A stretch of DNA of 12,069 bases, from the NCBI GenBank assembly GCA_900128585.1, contig LT642711.1, positions 1 through 12,069 on the forward strand, in the 5' to 3' direction. Positions 1-7,200 of this stretch are shown here, in pieces (position 1 is the first letter of the stretch; every line of letters starts with the position of its first letter). Under the pieces are notes generated by a model. The model was not told where the DNA came from, made no database searches, and worked only from the letters and a program-made list of their open reading frames with translations. The translations under genes and the position numbers were made by a program. This DNA is from Stramenopiles sp. TOSAG23-3 (lineage: Eukaryota; Sar).

Positions 1-56
1 AACAACAAAAAAAAGAAATTCTTCTTTCATCATTATTATATTAGTTATTATATTTA
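1..56. other. AT-rich 3' flank of the FIGNL1-like gene
   Basis: A, T and simple A-rich/TTA-rich sequence lie immediately downstream of the minus-strand FIGNL1-like stop codon. It probably holds that gene's 3' untranslated end and cleavage region. No further gene is visible before the window edge. Confidence 0.6.
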
Positions 57-58
57 TT
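53..58 (-). promoter_or_regulatory. Possible poly(A) signal overlapping the FIGNL1 stop codon
   Basis: On the minus strand these six bases read AATAAA. The hexamer begins at the second base of the TAA stop codon (59-57), and a second in-frame TAA follows directly. If used, it would give a very short 3' UTR. AATAAA is common by chance in DNA this AT-rich, so the call rests on position only. Confidence 0.35.
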
Positions 59-1910
59 AAATTACTACTATATACCGGTCCTCCTCCAAAATGGCAAAAC
101 TACCAAATTCTTCGTTCCATTTCAAGTATTCCGTTAGCTCGTTCTTCCCAACACTGGCGCGGACTTGGCGCAACGCGTCCAGAAGGTCTTGCTTGGCTAT
201 GTCGCGAAGGTCAGATGGTTTTACATACAGTTGGTCCCCGTTCAAAACGTCCTTCCCTTTCATTGCATCGCGAAGCGGGGCCATTGCAGCCTCGCGGCAC
301 AGACCGTCCAGGTCCGAGCCCGAGTACCCCTTTGTTAAGCGGACAAGCTCGTCGTAATCTTCCTCGGCAAGGGTATTCGAGTTTTGCGTCAAGAGTCTGC
401 TCAAGAGCGCTTTCCGCGCGGTTTTGTTCGGCAACGGTATGTACAAACGTTTCATGAAGCGCCGGCGCGCCGCCTCGTCGAGCTCTTGCGGCCGGTTGGT
501 CGCCCCCAGCACCAGGATCTTCTCGTCCCCGTCGCACCCGGCGCCGTCCAGCTGGACGAGAAACTCAGTCTTGATCCGCCTGCTCGCTTCGTTCTCCTCG
601 GAGGAGCGTTGGGAGAGAAGCGAGTCGATCTCGTCGATGAATATGACGGACGGCTGCTTTGCCGCGGCGACGCCGAAGAGGGCACGGACCAGCTTTTCAC
701 CCTGCCCAATCCACTTGCTCGTCATAGACGAGGCGGAAATGCTGAAGAAGGTTGCGCCCGTCTGGGACGCGATCGCTTTCCCGATCATCGTCTTTCCCGT
801 GCCCGGGGGGCCGAAAAGCAGCAGCCCTTTCGGAAGCTGGCGCAGGCCTTGAAACATGTCCGGGTACAAAATGGGCATCACCACGATCTCTTGGCAGGTG
901 CGCTTGGCAAATTCCAGCCCAGCAATATCGTTCCACTGCACCTGTTTTCCCGTCACGAGAATCTCGTTTTCGATTTGCTCGACCAGCGCAGGGTCTAGGC
1001 ATTTCAGACGAGGGTGGAGCTCTTCCTCTGCACCATCAAAGCCGTCGCCGTTCGACCCGGGCGCAGACGCGGACGCCGCGGCGCGGACTGCCCCGGACGT
1101 GCCACCCCCCCAACCGCCGTCCCTGCGCTTGCGAACGTTCCTGCCAGTTCGGCCGCCACCATTATCTGTCGAACCGATCGGGCGAGGGGGCTGGAAGCCA
1201 GCCCGGCGCTTCAGCCCCAGGGTCTTCTTCGAAGCGTTCTCGTTGCTGGTTGACCTCCCGGAAGCAGTTCCATAGTTGGCGCTCCGTCGCTTGAGCTTTT
1301 CTTTCAGCAGCATTTCGTCTCTCGCGCTCGAAAATCCCCCGAAATTTTTCTGCTCCCCCATCTCCTCGTCCTTGTTGGTGTAGCCTCCCTCGTTTCCACG
1401 ACCCGGACGCCGCCACTGCTGTTGTTCCCGTTGTTGCTCTGGGGGCCGGAACCGAGTGCGGGCTTGGTTTACGCGCTGGACGCCTGCGTTCCCTTGGCGT
1501 TCCCGACGCGATGCCAGCTCGAAGTCTGGCAGGGGCGCGTTTTCCGAGTGGGGCCTGTTGGTGTTCGTGCACTTCAAATGTTTTTCCAGCCGGTGCAAGA
1601 CGGACTGCGTAGAGATGGTACTTGGGAGCGAAGAAACCGACGGTGGTACTTTCGCCGTTTCAAGGTGTTCGTCTATTGGCCGGGCGTTCCGCGTCTCCAT
1701 TTTCAGCCAGTGCTGGATTTGACTCAAGGGTCCGCAGTAGGTGTTCGATGCCGGATTGCGCCTGGCTTCCGCGTCCAGCAGAGTAAGGCCTTGCAGACGG
1801 GCGAAAAAAATGTTCGGCTGTACAGCGGTACCCATCACGCTCTCCTGTTGTTTCTCTATGTGGTCTTTCAGGTGCCTGAATCTCGCCATGTCCACCGAAC
1901 TCGTCTCCAT
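57..1910 (-). CDS. FIGNL1: Fidgetin-like protein 1 (AAA ATPase, recombination filament remodeler)
   Basis: A 617-residue AAA ATPase of the meiotic clade (with katanin, spastin, fidgetin and VPS4). The C-terminal half starts with the FIGNL1-type lead-in (LDPALVEQIENEIL, from residue 305). It continues with Walker A GPPGTGKT (367-374), Walker B VIFIDE (422-427), the FIGNL1-like SLLSQR and SSRRIKTEFLVQLDG-type stretch, sensor GATNRP (469-474), arginine fingers RRR (482-484) and a VPS4-like C-terminal helix with WNEEFG (598-603). The N-terminal 300 residues are poorly conserved, Gln/Arg/Gly-rich and probably disordered, with a basic NLS-like KRR at 261-263. Two F-x-P-P motifs (F154, F239) resemble the RAD51-binding motif of animal FIGNL1. 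In animals and plants the family dissociates RAD51/DMC1 filaments and limits crossovers. The start is the first ATG of the frame (A at -3, G at +4); the frame upstream has only a TTG and a poly-T tract. Microtubule severing is a less likely alternative because the AAA core matches FIGNL1 better than spastin or katanin. Confidence 0.9.
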   Translation of the reverse strand: METSSVDMARFRHLKDHIEKQQESVMGTAVQPNIFFARLQGLTLLDAEARRNPASNTYCGPLSQIQHWLKMETRNARPIDEHLETAKVPPSVSSLPSTISTQSVLHRLEKHLKCTNTNRPHSENAPLPDFELASRRERQGNAGVQRVNQARTRFRPPEQQREQQQWRRPGRGNEGGYTNKDEEMGEQKNFGGFSSARDEMLLKEKLKRRSANYGTASGRSTSNENASKKTLGLKRRAGFQPPRPIGSTDNGGGRTGRNVRKRRDGGWGGGTSGAVRAAASASAPGSNGDGFDGAEEELHPRLKCLDPALVEQIENEILVTGKQVQWNDIAGLEFAKRTCQEIVVMPILYPDMFQGLRQLPKGLLLFGPPGTGKTMIGKAIASQTGATFFSISASSMTSKWIGQGEKLVRALFGVAAAKQPSVIFIDEIDSLLSQRSSEENEASRRIKTEFLVQLDGAGCDGDEKILVLGATNRPQELDEAARRRFMKRLYIPLPNKTARKALLSRLLTQNSNTLAEEDYDELVRLTKGYSGSDLDGLCREAAMAPLRDAMKGKDVLNGDQLYVKPSDLRDIAKQDLLDALRQVRASVGKNELTEYLKWNEEFGSFAILEEDRYIVVI

Positions 1911-2117
1911 CGTTTCTATTTCTCTACCCTTCCTCCTGGTTGAACGATCCCTATCAAAAAAAAAAAAAGAAAAGCAACAATGCAATACTGAGAATTATGT
2001 GAACGGAAATGCTTTAACGTCTTTAAAGACAGAAAATAAACAAGCGGGAGATAACACTTAACCGCTTAAAACTATTCTGTTTGGATTTCTATTGTTAAAA
2101 TTATTATTATCAATCTA

Positions 2118-2127
2118 TATATAAATA
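2118..2127. promoter_or_regulatory. Possible TATA-like element
   Basis: TATATAAATA lies about 210 bases upstream of the FIGNL1 start codon, reading toward it as TATTTATATA, and about 640 bases from the UNC93 start. The left part of the site (2112-2121) recurs inverted at 2326-2335. Such strings are frequent in AT-rich DNA, so this is only a candidate. Confidence 0.2.
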
Positions 2128-2230
2128 GAAGACAATCGTCGTTTCTTTTTTATTGTATTATTATTATTTTGAAATTCGAAAATCTTTCAATCTATACAAT
2201 CATCTACAACACACAAAAAACAGAGAAGAA

Positions 2231-2290
2231 GAAAGAAAGAGTCGCAGAAAGAAAGAGTCGCAGAAAGAAAGAAAGAAAGAAAGAAAGAAA
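2231..2290. repeat. GAAA microsatellite with a 16-bp higher-order repeat
   Basis: Two identical 16-base units, GAAAGAAAGAGTCGCA (2231-2246 and 2247-2262), run straight into seven perfect GAAA units (2263-2290). Purine-rich GAA/GAAA sequence continues to about 2318. The purine strand is the plus strand. Long purine mirror repeats of this type can form triplex (H-)DNA and are slippage-prone. Confidence 0.9.
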
Positions 2291-2352
2291 CAAGAAGAAG
2301 AGAAAGAAAGAAGAATGAAAGTCAATATATAGATTCAGTATTAATACTACCA

Positions 2353-2367
2353 CAGCAGCAGCAGCAG
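2353..2367. repeat. (CAG)5 triplet repeat
   Basis: Five perfect CAG units directly precede the G-rich island. They are not within a supported coding frame. Confidence 0.85.
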
Positions 2368-2377
2368 AGGAGAAGGA

Positions 2378-2400
2378 GGGGCGGGGCGGCGGGCGCGGGG
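2378..2400 (+). other. Potential G-quadruplex motif
   Basis: Four G-runs occur in 23 bases: GGGG (2378-2381), GGGG (2383-2386), GGG (2391-2393) and GGGG (2397-2400). The loops are C, CGGC and CGC. This fits the usual G3+N1-7 rule. It is the only GC-rich patch in an otherwise AT-rich intergenic region. The G-strand is the coding strand of the UNC93-like gene and the template strand of the FIGNL1-like gene. Confidence 0.6.
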
Positions 2401-2512
2401 CTGCTCTTTTTTTCTTCTTGTGGCTATCCATCAACATAGCAATAACAGCAGCAAAGAAAAAACAGAGAAGAAGAAGGTGAGGAGGAGAGAGCACAATTCG
2501 AAGATCGAAGAA

Positions 2513-2533
2513 CACCACCACCACCACCACCAC
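2513..2533. repeat. (CAC)7 triplet repeat
   Basis: Seven perfect CAC units lie in the divergent intergenic region. The in-frame reading would be poly-His or poly-Thr, but no ATG-started frame covers it on the plus strand. Confidence 0.85.
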
Positions 2534-2544
2534 CTCCAAGAGAA

Positions 2545-2614
2545 AGTACAGCAAACAACAATTGAATTGGGAAACAGGAAGTACAGAAAACAACAATTGA
2601 ATTGGGAAACAGGA
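2545..2614. repeat. 35-bp tandem duplication
   Basis: The 35-base unit at 2545-2579 is repeated at 2580-2614 with one mismatch (C at 2552 versus A at 2587). Each unit starts AGTACAG and contains CAATTGAATTGGG. The near identity indicates a recent duplication or constraint. Confidence 0.9.
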
Positions 2615-2621
2615 ACCCTCG

Positions 2622-2648
2622 ATGGATGAAAGTTGTTCCTTCTGTTGA
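2622..2648 (+). other. Possible upstream ORF in the UNC93 leader
   Basis: An ATG at 2622 opens an eight-codon frame (M-D-E-S-C-S-F-C) ending in TGA at 2646-2648, 114 bases before the UNC93-like ATG. It is the last ATG upstream of the main start. Whether it lies in the transcript depends on the unknown transcription start site. Confidence 0.25.
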
Positions 2649-2653
2649 ATTTC

Positions 2654-2754
2654 GTTAAACTATCGTGCATTGCGACGTAGTATTTTTCGTTAGTTTCGTT
2701 ATTGTTTTTGTTTGGTTAAACTCTTGTGCGTTACGTACGACGTAGTATTTTTCG
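2654..2754 (+). repeat. Duplicated ~38-bp element next to the UNC93 start
   Basis: Copy A (2654-2689) and copy B (2715-2754) both begin GTTAAACT, share a TGCRTTRCG-like centre and end GACGTAGTATTTTTCG. Copy B has a 4-base insertion creating TACGTACG. Both carry an ACGT core. Copy B ends 8 bases before the ATG at 2763. The pair could be a duplicated leader or core-promoter element, possibly a bZIP-type ACGT site. The function is inferred only from position and conservation between copies. Confidence 0.75.
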
Positions 2755-2762
2755 AGGCGCAG

Positions 2763-4022
2763 ATGGAGGGTGTGCGGGCGCCCCCATCCTATGTGAACTA
2801 TGCCGCGGCGGCGTTCTGCCTAACGTTTGGGAGTTACTTTGCTTTGGCAAACCAACTTACATCATTGCTTGGGCTTGAAGGTTTTTTTATTCTGGCGTCT
2901 TTACAGGCGGCCTTCGTTGTGGGAACAATGTTCGGCCCGTTGGTGTTGTGGTACGTAGGGGACGCCACCAGAGTATTTCGCTTCTCAGCGTTTGGCTTTT
3001 GCCTGTTCAATTTTACACTTGCCGCCACCATTTCCTCTAGCTCGCGATGGGCTCTGTACACCTTTGCAATAATCTGCGGCTTTAGTGGAAGTTGGATGTG
3101 GGTTGCACAAGGCGTTTACGTAGCATCGTTGTTTCCCAAGGCTGAACAGGGCGCAGGGTTTGGCCAATTCAATTCAATATTTTCAATAAACGGGGTATGG
3201 GCGTATATCCTATTGCTTGTGCTTGACCAGGCCGGGGTGCCCTCACAAACCGTTATGTGGGTCTTTTTTGGTACTTCTGTCGTGGCATGGGCAGCATTTT
3301 TTCTCGTGCAGCCATGGAAGATGCAGGTGAATTTAAAGGACGGCGCAGCGAAGGAAAGGCCTTCCACCATGCGTCGACTCTCATCCATGTTGCGGATGTA
3401 CAGGAATCCTACAATGTTGAAGCAAGCCCTTGCGGCGCTGTGGGCTGGCCACACCGAGGGCATGTACTGGAGTACAATTGCACAGCAGTACAGAACACCG
3501 TCCTTGATAGCTACATGCTTCTTGGCCCAAAGCCTTGTTGCACTGGTGACCTCTGTGGCGATGGGTAAGTTAAGCGACCGTTTAGGACGATTTATTTGCA
3601 TGTCAATCTGCTTGGTTGTCGCTTTCGTGACGAATGTTTTCACCGGGTTTGGGGTGATGATAAGCGAAACGGACAAGGAACGTGCCGTGTTACGGTTTAT
3701 TTTGCTTGTTGGCGGGGCGATAGGGTTTGGCTTTAGTGATTTTCCGCTTCAGGCTATGCTACGGGGCAACTATTCGACGGTATGGAGGCATGATGTGCAG
3801 CAGTTGAACCCAGCAATGGCGAACTTGCTTTTCACCCTCATGCTCGGGACGTTGTTTGCCGCAATAACAGGGGGCTTTATCGATGTCTGGTATTCTATAT
3901 TGTTCAACTGTGCATTTGCAATTTTTGCCTTCTTTGGGCAATACTTTACCCCAAAGGAGATTAATCGGATGGTAGAAGACGCGGAGAGCGAACGGAAAAT
4001 TGAAAACAACACTACGATATAG
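2763..4022 (+). CDS. UNC93-like major-facilitator-fold membrane protein
   Basis: A 419-residue polytopic membrane protein with about 11-12 hydrophobic segments. Clear ones lie at roughly 12-36, 41-64, 73-91, 97-122, 136-155, 162-183, 247-267, 279-300, 309-329, 352-373 and 377-395. A basic cytosolic-type loop (186-220) lies between the two halves. The stretch GFSGSWMWVAQGVYV (106-120) matches the UNC93/DUF895 signature. GKLSDRLGR (268-276) is an MFS motif-A-like loop in the second half, and the region 321-341 is also UNC93-like. Animal UNC-93 regulates K+ channels, UNC93B1 escorts Toll-like receptors, and a plant homologue affects K+ homeostasis; short protist and fungal members such as this are uncharacterised. 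The start is the first in-frame ATG (G at +4); the upstream frame has only a TTG. It is divergent from the FIGNL1-like gene and convergent with PSME4. The substrate is unknown. Confidence 0.85.
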   Translation: MEGVRAPPSYVNYAAAAFCLTFGSYFALANQLTSLLGLEGFFILASLQAAFVVGTMFGPLVLWYVGDATRVFRFSAFGFCLFNFTLAATISSSSRWALYTFAIICGFSGSWMWVAQGVYVASLFPKAEQGAGFGQFNSIFSINGVWAYILLLVLDQAGVPSQTVMWVFFGTSVVAWAAFFLVQPWKMQVNLKDGAAKERPSTMRRLSSMLRMYRNPTMLKQALAALWAGHTEGMYWSTIAQQYRTPSLIATCFLAQSLVALVTSVAMGKLSDRLGRFICMSICLVVAFVTNVFTGFGVMISETDKERAVLRFILLVGGAIGFGFSDFPLQAMLRGNYSTVWRHDVQQLNPAMANLLFTLMLGTLFAAITGGFIDVWYSILFNCAFAIFAFFGQYFTPKEINRMVEDAESERKIENNTTI

Positions 4023-4123
4023 AGGTTCACACCCAAACGGATTGAGGGCAAACTCTGTAAAGAAAATATTTTTTTTACAAATTATAATTACACAGCACAG
4101 ATTTTTAAAAACATTGGATAAAT

Positions 4124-4129
4124 AATAAA
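4124..4129 (+). promoter_or_regulatory. Possible poly(A) signal of the UNC93-like gene
   Basis: AATAAA lies about 100 bases past the UNC93-like stop codon and is followed by an A run. It is the only plus-strand AATAAA between the two convergent genes. No obvious counterpart is seen for PSME4 on the opposite strand. Confidence 0.4.
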
Positions 4130-4162
4130 AAAAACCGCATTATAATCGTCCTATAAATACGA

Positions 4163-4213
4163 GTAAGTTAATTCTTACGTATCATATAAGAGAAAAATCT
4201 TACTTCGTAAGAA
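4163..4213. repeat. Nested inverted repeats (GTAAG/CTTAC) between convergent genes
   Basis: GTAAG (4163-4167) pairs with CTTAC (4174-4178) around a 6-base loop. TCTTAC (4198-4203) pairs with GTAAGA (4207-4212) around a 3-base loop. Alternatively TTCTTACG (4172-4179) pairs with CGTAAGAA (4206-4213). The two local hairpins and the longer one are mutually exclusive. Possible roles include transcript 3'-end processing; chance is possible in AT-rich DNA. Confidence 0.45.
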
Positions 4214-4297
4214 ATATCTTCCTTATGTTTTTACACAGGTAGACTGTGAACTAGTTTTTTCTTTTACGCAACACACAAAAATACAACCCCATTAACT

Positions 4298-7200
4298 TCA
4301 TGCATAGTAGTTGTTTGGCAAGAAGAAATCTTGCAACCAATCTAGCTGCGACTGCGAAAAGTGCAGCATATGCTCGCTCCACTCATCGTTGTGAGTCCGC
4401 TTGAACTGCGCAAGAGCTCTTTTAATGATCCCAGATGCACCCCCAGGGTCCTGGGCAACACGGCACATCAATACCAGAGCGTCTGGAACGAAATGCGGGA
4501 CTGAGTAAGGGAACCTTTCTACTATTGCCGCCAGCCCCAGCACCCCCGCCAAGCGTTTACGGTAGGCCTTCTTCCTCTTATTCGGGAATTTCTCCTTCGG
4601 GACTTTAGTTCGTGCCATCTTTGAAAATACCCCAGACAGCTGTTCAATCTCCAGATCAGAACAAAAATGCATCATGACGGTCAGAACTTCACGCGCACCG
4701 TCCTGGACCTCCGGTCGTTTGTCAGACAAGCATGTCTGCGTTATTTCCATCAATTCATTTTTCTGGTCAGATGAAAAGACCAGCTGGTGCCTTCGGTAAA
4801 AGTTGACAACAAAAGAGAGTGCTGCTATTCTGTTGTGCCAAGACGAGCTTGTCGCGCTGTCTTTCACAAACTTTATGAGCAAATCAAGATCCCCCGCATT
4901 TGCCTGGATATAACTTGATGCATAAGAGACCGCAGTTCTTGCCAACGCGACCCGTTCTGCGTGTTTTCCACCCGCAGCACTAGCATTCTGGAATTTCATT
5001 GTTGCGGACAACAACTCGAGTATGTAAGGTGTTCCATAGTCTACCAGCCCGTACGAGGCCAAGTTAATCATCCAGTAGCAAGCACTTTCGGTTGCAGCGC
5101 TTCCAGCTTCTTCACAGCTCAGTTCTGTTCTTGCAAACACTTTTAAGGCCTCCCTCACATCCACGCAATCGTGCACTTCGGCAGAGATACTTAGCCACGC
5201 CAGGCTGTAGCTTGCACTTTTTCTACACGAGTCAAATTGGCTCTTGCTTGCTCGGCGCAGAGATGGCAGCATGATTTTCAGGCACATTCGCAATATGTCC
5301 TGTGCGTCTGTGCGGTCCGTGTAACCAGGCAATTCTCGCAGCACCCCTGACAAAATGCAAAGCCACCTGGTCGTCCCCGCAAACGAAGTCTCTTCGTCAC
5401 CATCGTTTCTGTTTGCGGCCACATCAAACTCCTTCACAATTTTCTCGTGAATAAATTTAATGAAAACGCGTGCGCAGCCTGGTTCGACGCTCGTTATAGT
5501 GAACGCATGGCACCACATCCCAATCCATGACAGTGGGGTTTGGCTGACCCCGTCTTCGATGACCGGCCAAAACTCTTCGATAACGCGGGTGGTGTTTTCC
5601 GGGCCAGTTTCGCCGCCAACAGCGCCCGCAAAAATTTCAGCGGCCGTGACGATTTTTTTCTTTTCTACCCCAGAATCTTTAGCTCGGAGTATTGATGATA
5701 CGAAATCTATCACATGCTTTAAATGCTTTCCTTGACCCAAACACAACGATGCAACGGCTGAGCTGTGCTTCAATTTAAACATACCCATGCGAACTGGGTA
5801 CGTCGACCCTTTTGTGTTGCTCGGGCTCCAGAGCAGATTGCGAAATAATTCCCGGACACCTGGTGTCCACAAAGAGCGCGGCGCGGAGGAAGATTGTGGG
5901 TCCTTGTGGTCAAGCAGAATAGAATTGCAAATGGCATCTATATCCTCTTTCCCCCCAAATCCACCCGGTTGGTGCCGAAGAAACGCAGAAAGCGCCAACT
6001 GGTTTAAAGGCATTTCTTCACGGTGAATAAGGTCCAAATACCACGCACATGCATTGCTCCTCGGGCCTTCCAGCTTTGCACCCAATCCCACCGGCTCTGA
6101 AAGGATCATAAAGGTGGTAGCCACGACGGTATGGAACCAACGCATTTCGTCTTTCTTCTCTCGAAGTCGGGCCACTGTTTCCAGCACGTACTCTTGGTAA
6201 GATTTTTCATCACGGCCAGGAACGACGTTTTGCTTCTTTGTTGCAATTGCGACAATGAGGCTGCTAAGGATTGTTTGCGCTTCTTTTTTCTTATCCGCAA
6301 CTAGCGAATCGATGAACACAGAGGATGCAGCGGCCTCGTAAAAGCGCTTGCACAACTGCCAGTCCGTTGTGAGCGAGAAGAGAACACGCTTCTTGAGAAA
6401 CATCGACAGTGTTCCAAGAGCAGTACCAGTGGAAGTGGCAGGCTTGCTAATAATGTCAATCATAACATCTACGCATTGCTTACACAGCCGGCGCCTCGTG
6501 CTTAGCATATCGTCCAAGGACTGGCTTGTGCAAGCACGTACGTCCCGGTATTCGTTTTGCGAGACATTCATCACCAAAGCCTCTGCCAAGAGCCCCAGCT
6601 CTTTCGATTCTTTTTCGTGGGGGTCGATTTCAACCGCAAAAACTTTCATTTGCCTTTCCACGTGCGTAATCTCAGCCTTTAAAATTGCCGTGAACGTCGG
6701 GGTTTCCATTTGCCAGCGCAACGATTCTGAGTCTTCGGACTCTTTAAGAATGACCTTCCAGTAGGAACTGTGTTCTAAACTGGACACAGTTTTTGCTATC
6801 GCATCTATGAAATACGCCTCCAATTTCGCACCAATGCGATCCCAAGTGCCGTAAGTAGACACAGCTAGTTGGGCAAGCCCGATGCCCTTCTTCAGAGTGC
6901 CCGGGTCCGAGGTTTCATCGTTTCCAAAATAGCGAAACATCTCTAGGCAAAATTTAGCAATTTTGGGACGTATGGGTTGCGCAAATTCTTTGTTGGCAGT
7001 AATGCCTTCTACGGCCCGCACCACCATGTCCAAATAATATTTCCATTGGTCCAGTTCAGTTCGCGATTTTTCAAACGGAGACTCAAAATGCTTTCGCAGT
7101 ACTGTTATAGACTCATCGATAAATCGGGAGCAGAAGCGTTTCGCAAAATCAATCTCTGCCGGCGAGGGTACGTGCCACTCAATTTTGTGCTCCGACCAAG

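Larger units (their letters stand above)
1911..2762. promoter_or_regulatory. Divergent intergenic region between FIGNL1-like and UNC93-like genes
   Basis: About 850 bases separate the two head-to-head start codons, so both promoters and 5' leaders must lie here. The FIGNL1 side (1911-2215) is AT-rich and includes a 13-base A run at 1957-1969 (poly-T in the FIGNL1 leader). The middle (2220-2545) is a chain of purine-rich and triplet simple repeats with one GC-rich island at 2368-2401. The UNC93 side (2545-2762) consists of duplicated blocks. I see no credible protein-coding frame; the open frames through it start at GTG or TTG and encode Lys/Glu/His or Phe/Leu runs. The transcription start sites cannot be located from sequence. 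Confidence 0.7.
4023..4297. other. Convergent 3'-end intergenic region
   Basis: The AT-rich 275 bases between the UNC93-like and PSME4 stop codons must hold both 3' UTRs and poly(A) sites. No coding frame is supported. It contains one plus-strand AATAAA and a cluster of short inverted repeats, described separately. Confidence 0.7.

Noticed and set aside
384-998. 204-codon plus-strand frame opposite FIGNL1, and other frames at 752-1294, 856-1275 and 1422-1943
   Set aside because: They lie fully antisense to the AAA ATPase coding sequence, show no recognisable domain, and are explained by the GC-rich codon use of the real gene.
57-1910. Annotation as spastin or katanin
   Set aside because: The lead-in to the AAA domain, the KWIGQGEK to RRIKTEFLVQLDG path and the F-x-P-P linker motifs fit FIGNL1; no MIT domain is visible.
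1911-1985. 25-residue N-terminal extension of the FIGNL1 frame (Phe run)
   Set aside because: It starts at TTG, and its Phe run comes from a leader poly-T tract; the first ATG at 1910 has a good context.
2204-2596. 130-codon minus-strand frame and the 69-codon plus-strand frame at 2420-2629
   Set aside because: They are translations of simple repeats (Phe/Leu runs or Lys/Glu/His runs); the plus-strand frame starts at GTG.
3116-3676. 186-codon minus-strand frame opposite UNC93
   Set aside because: It is antisense to a clear membrane-protein gene and has no domain signature.
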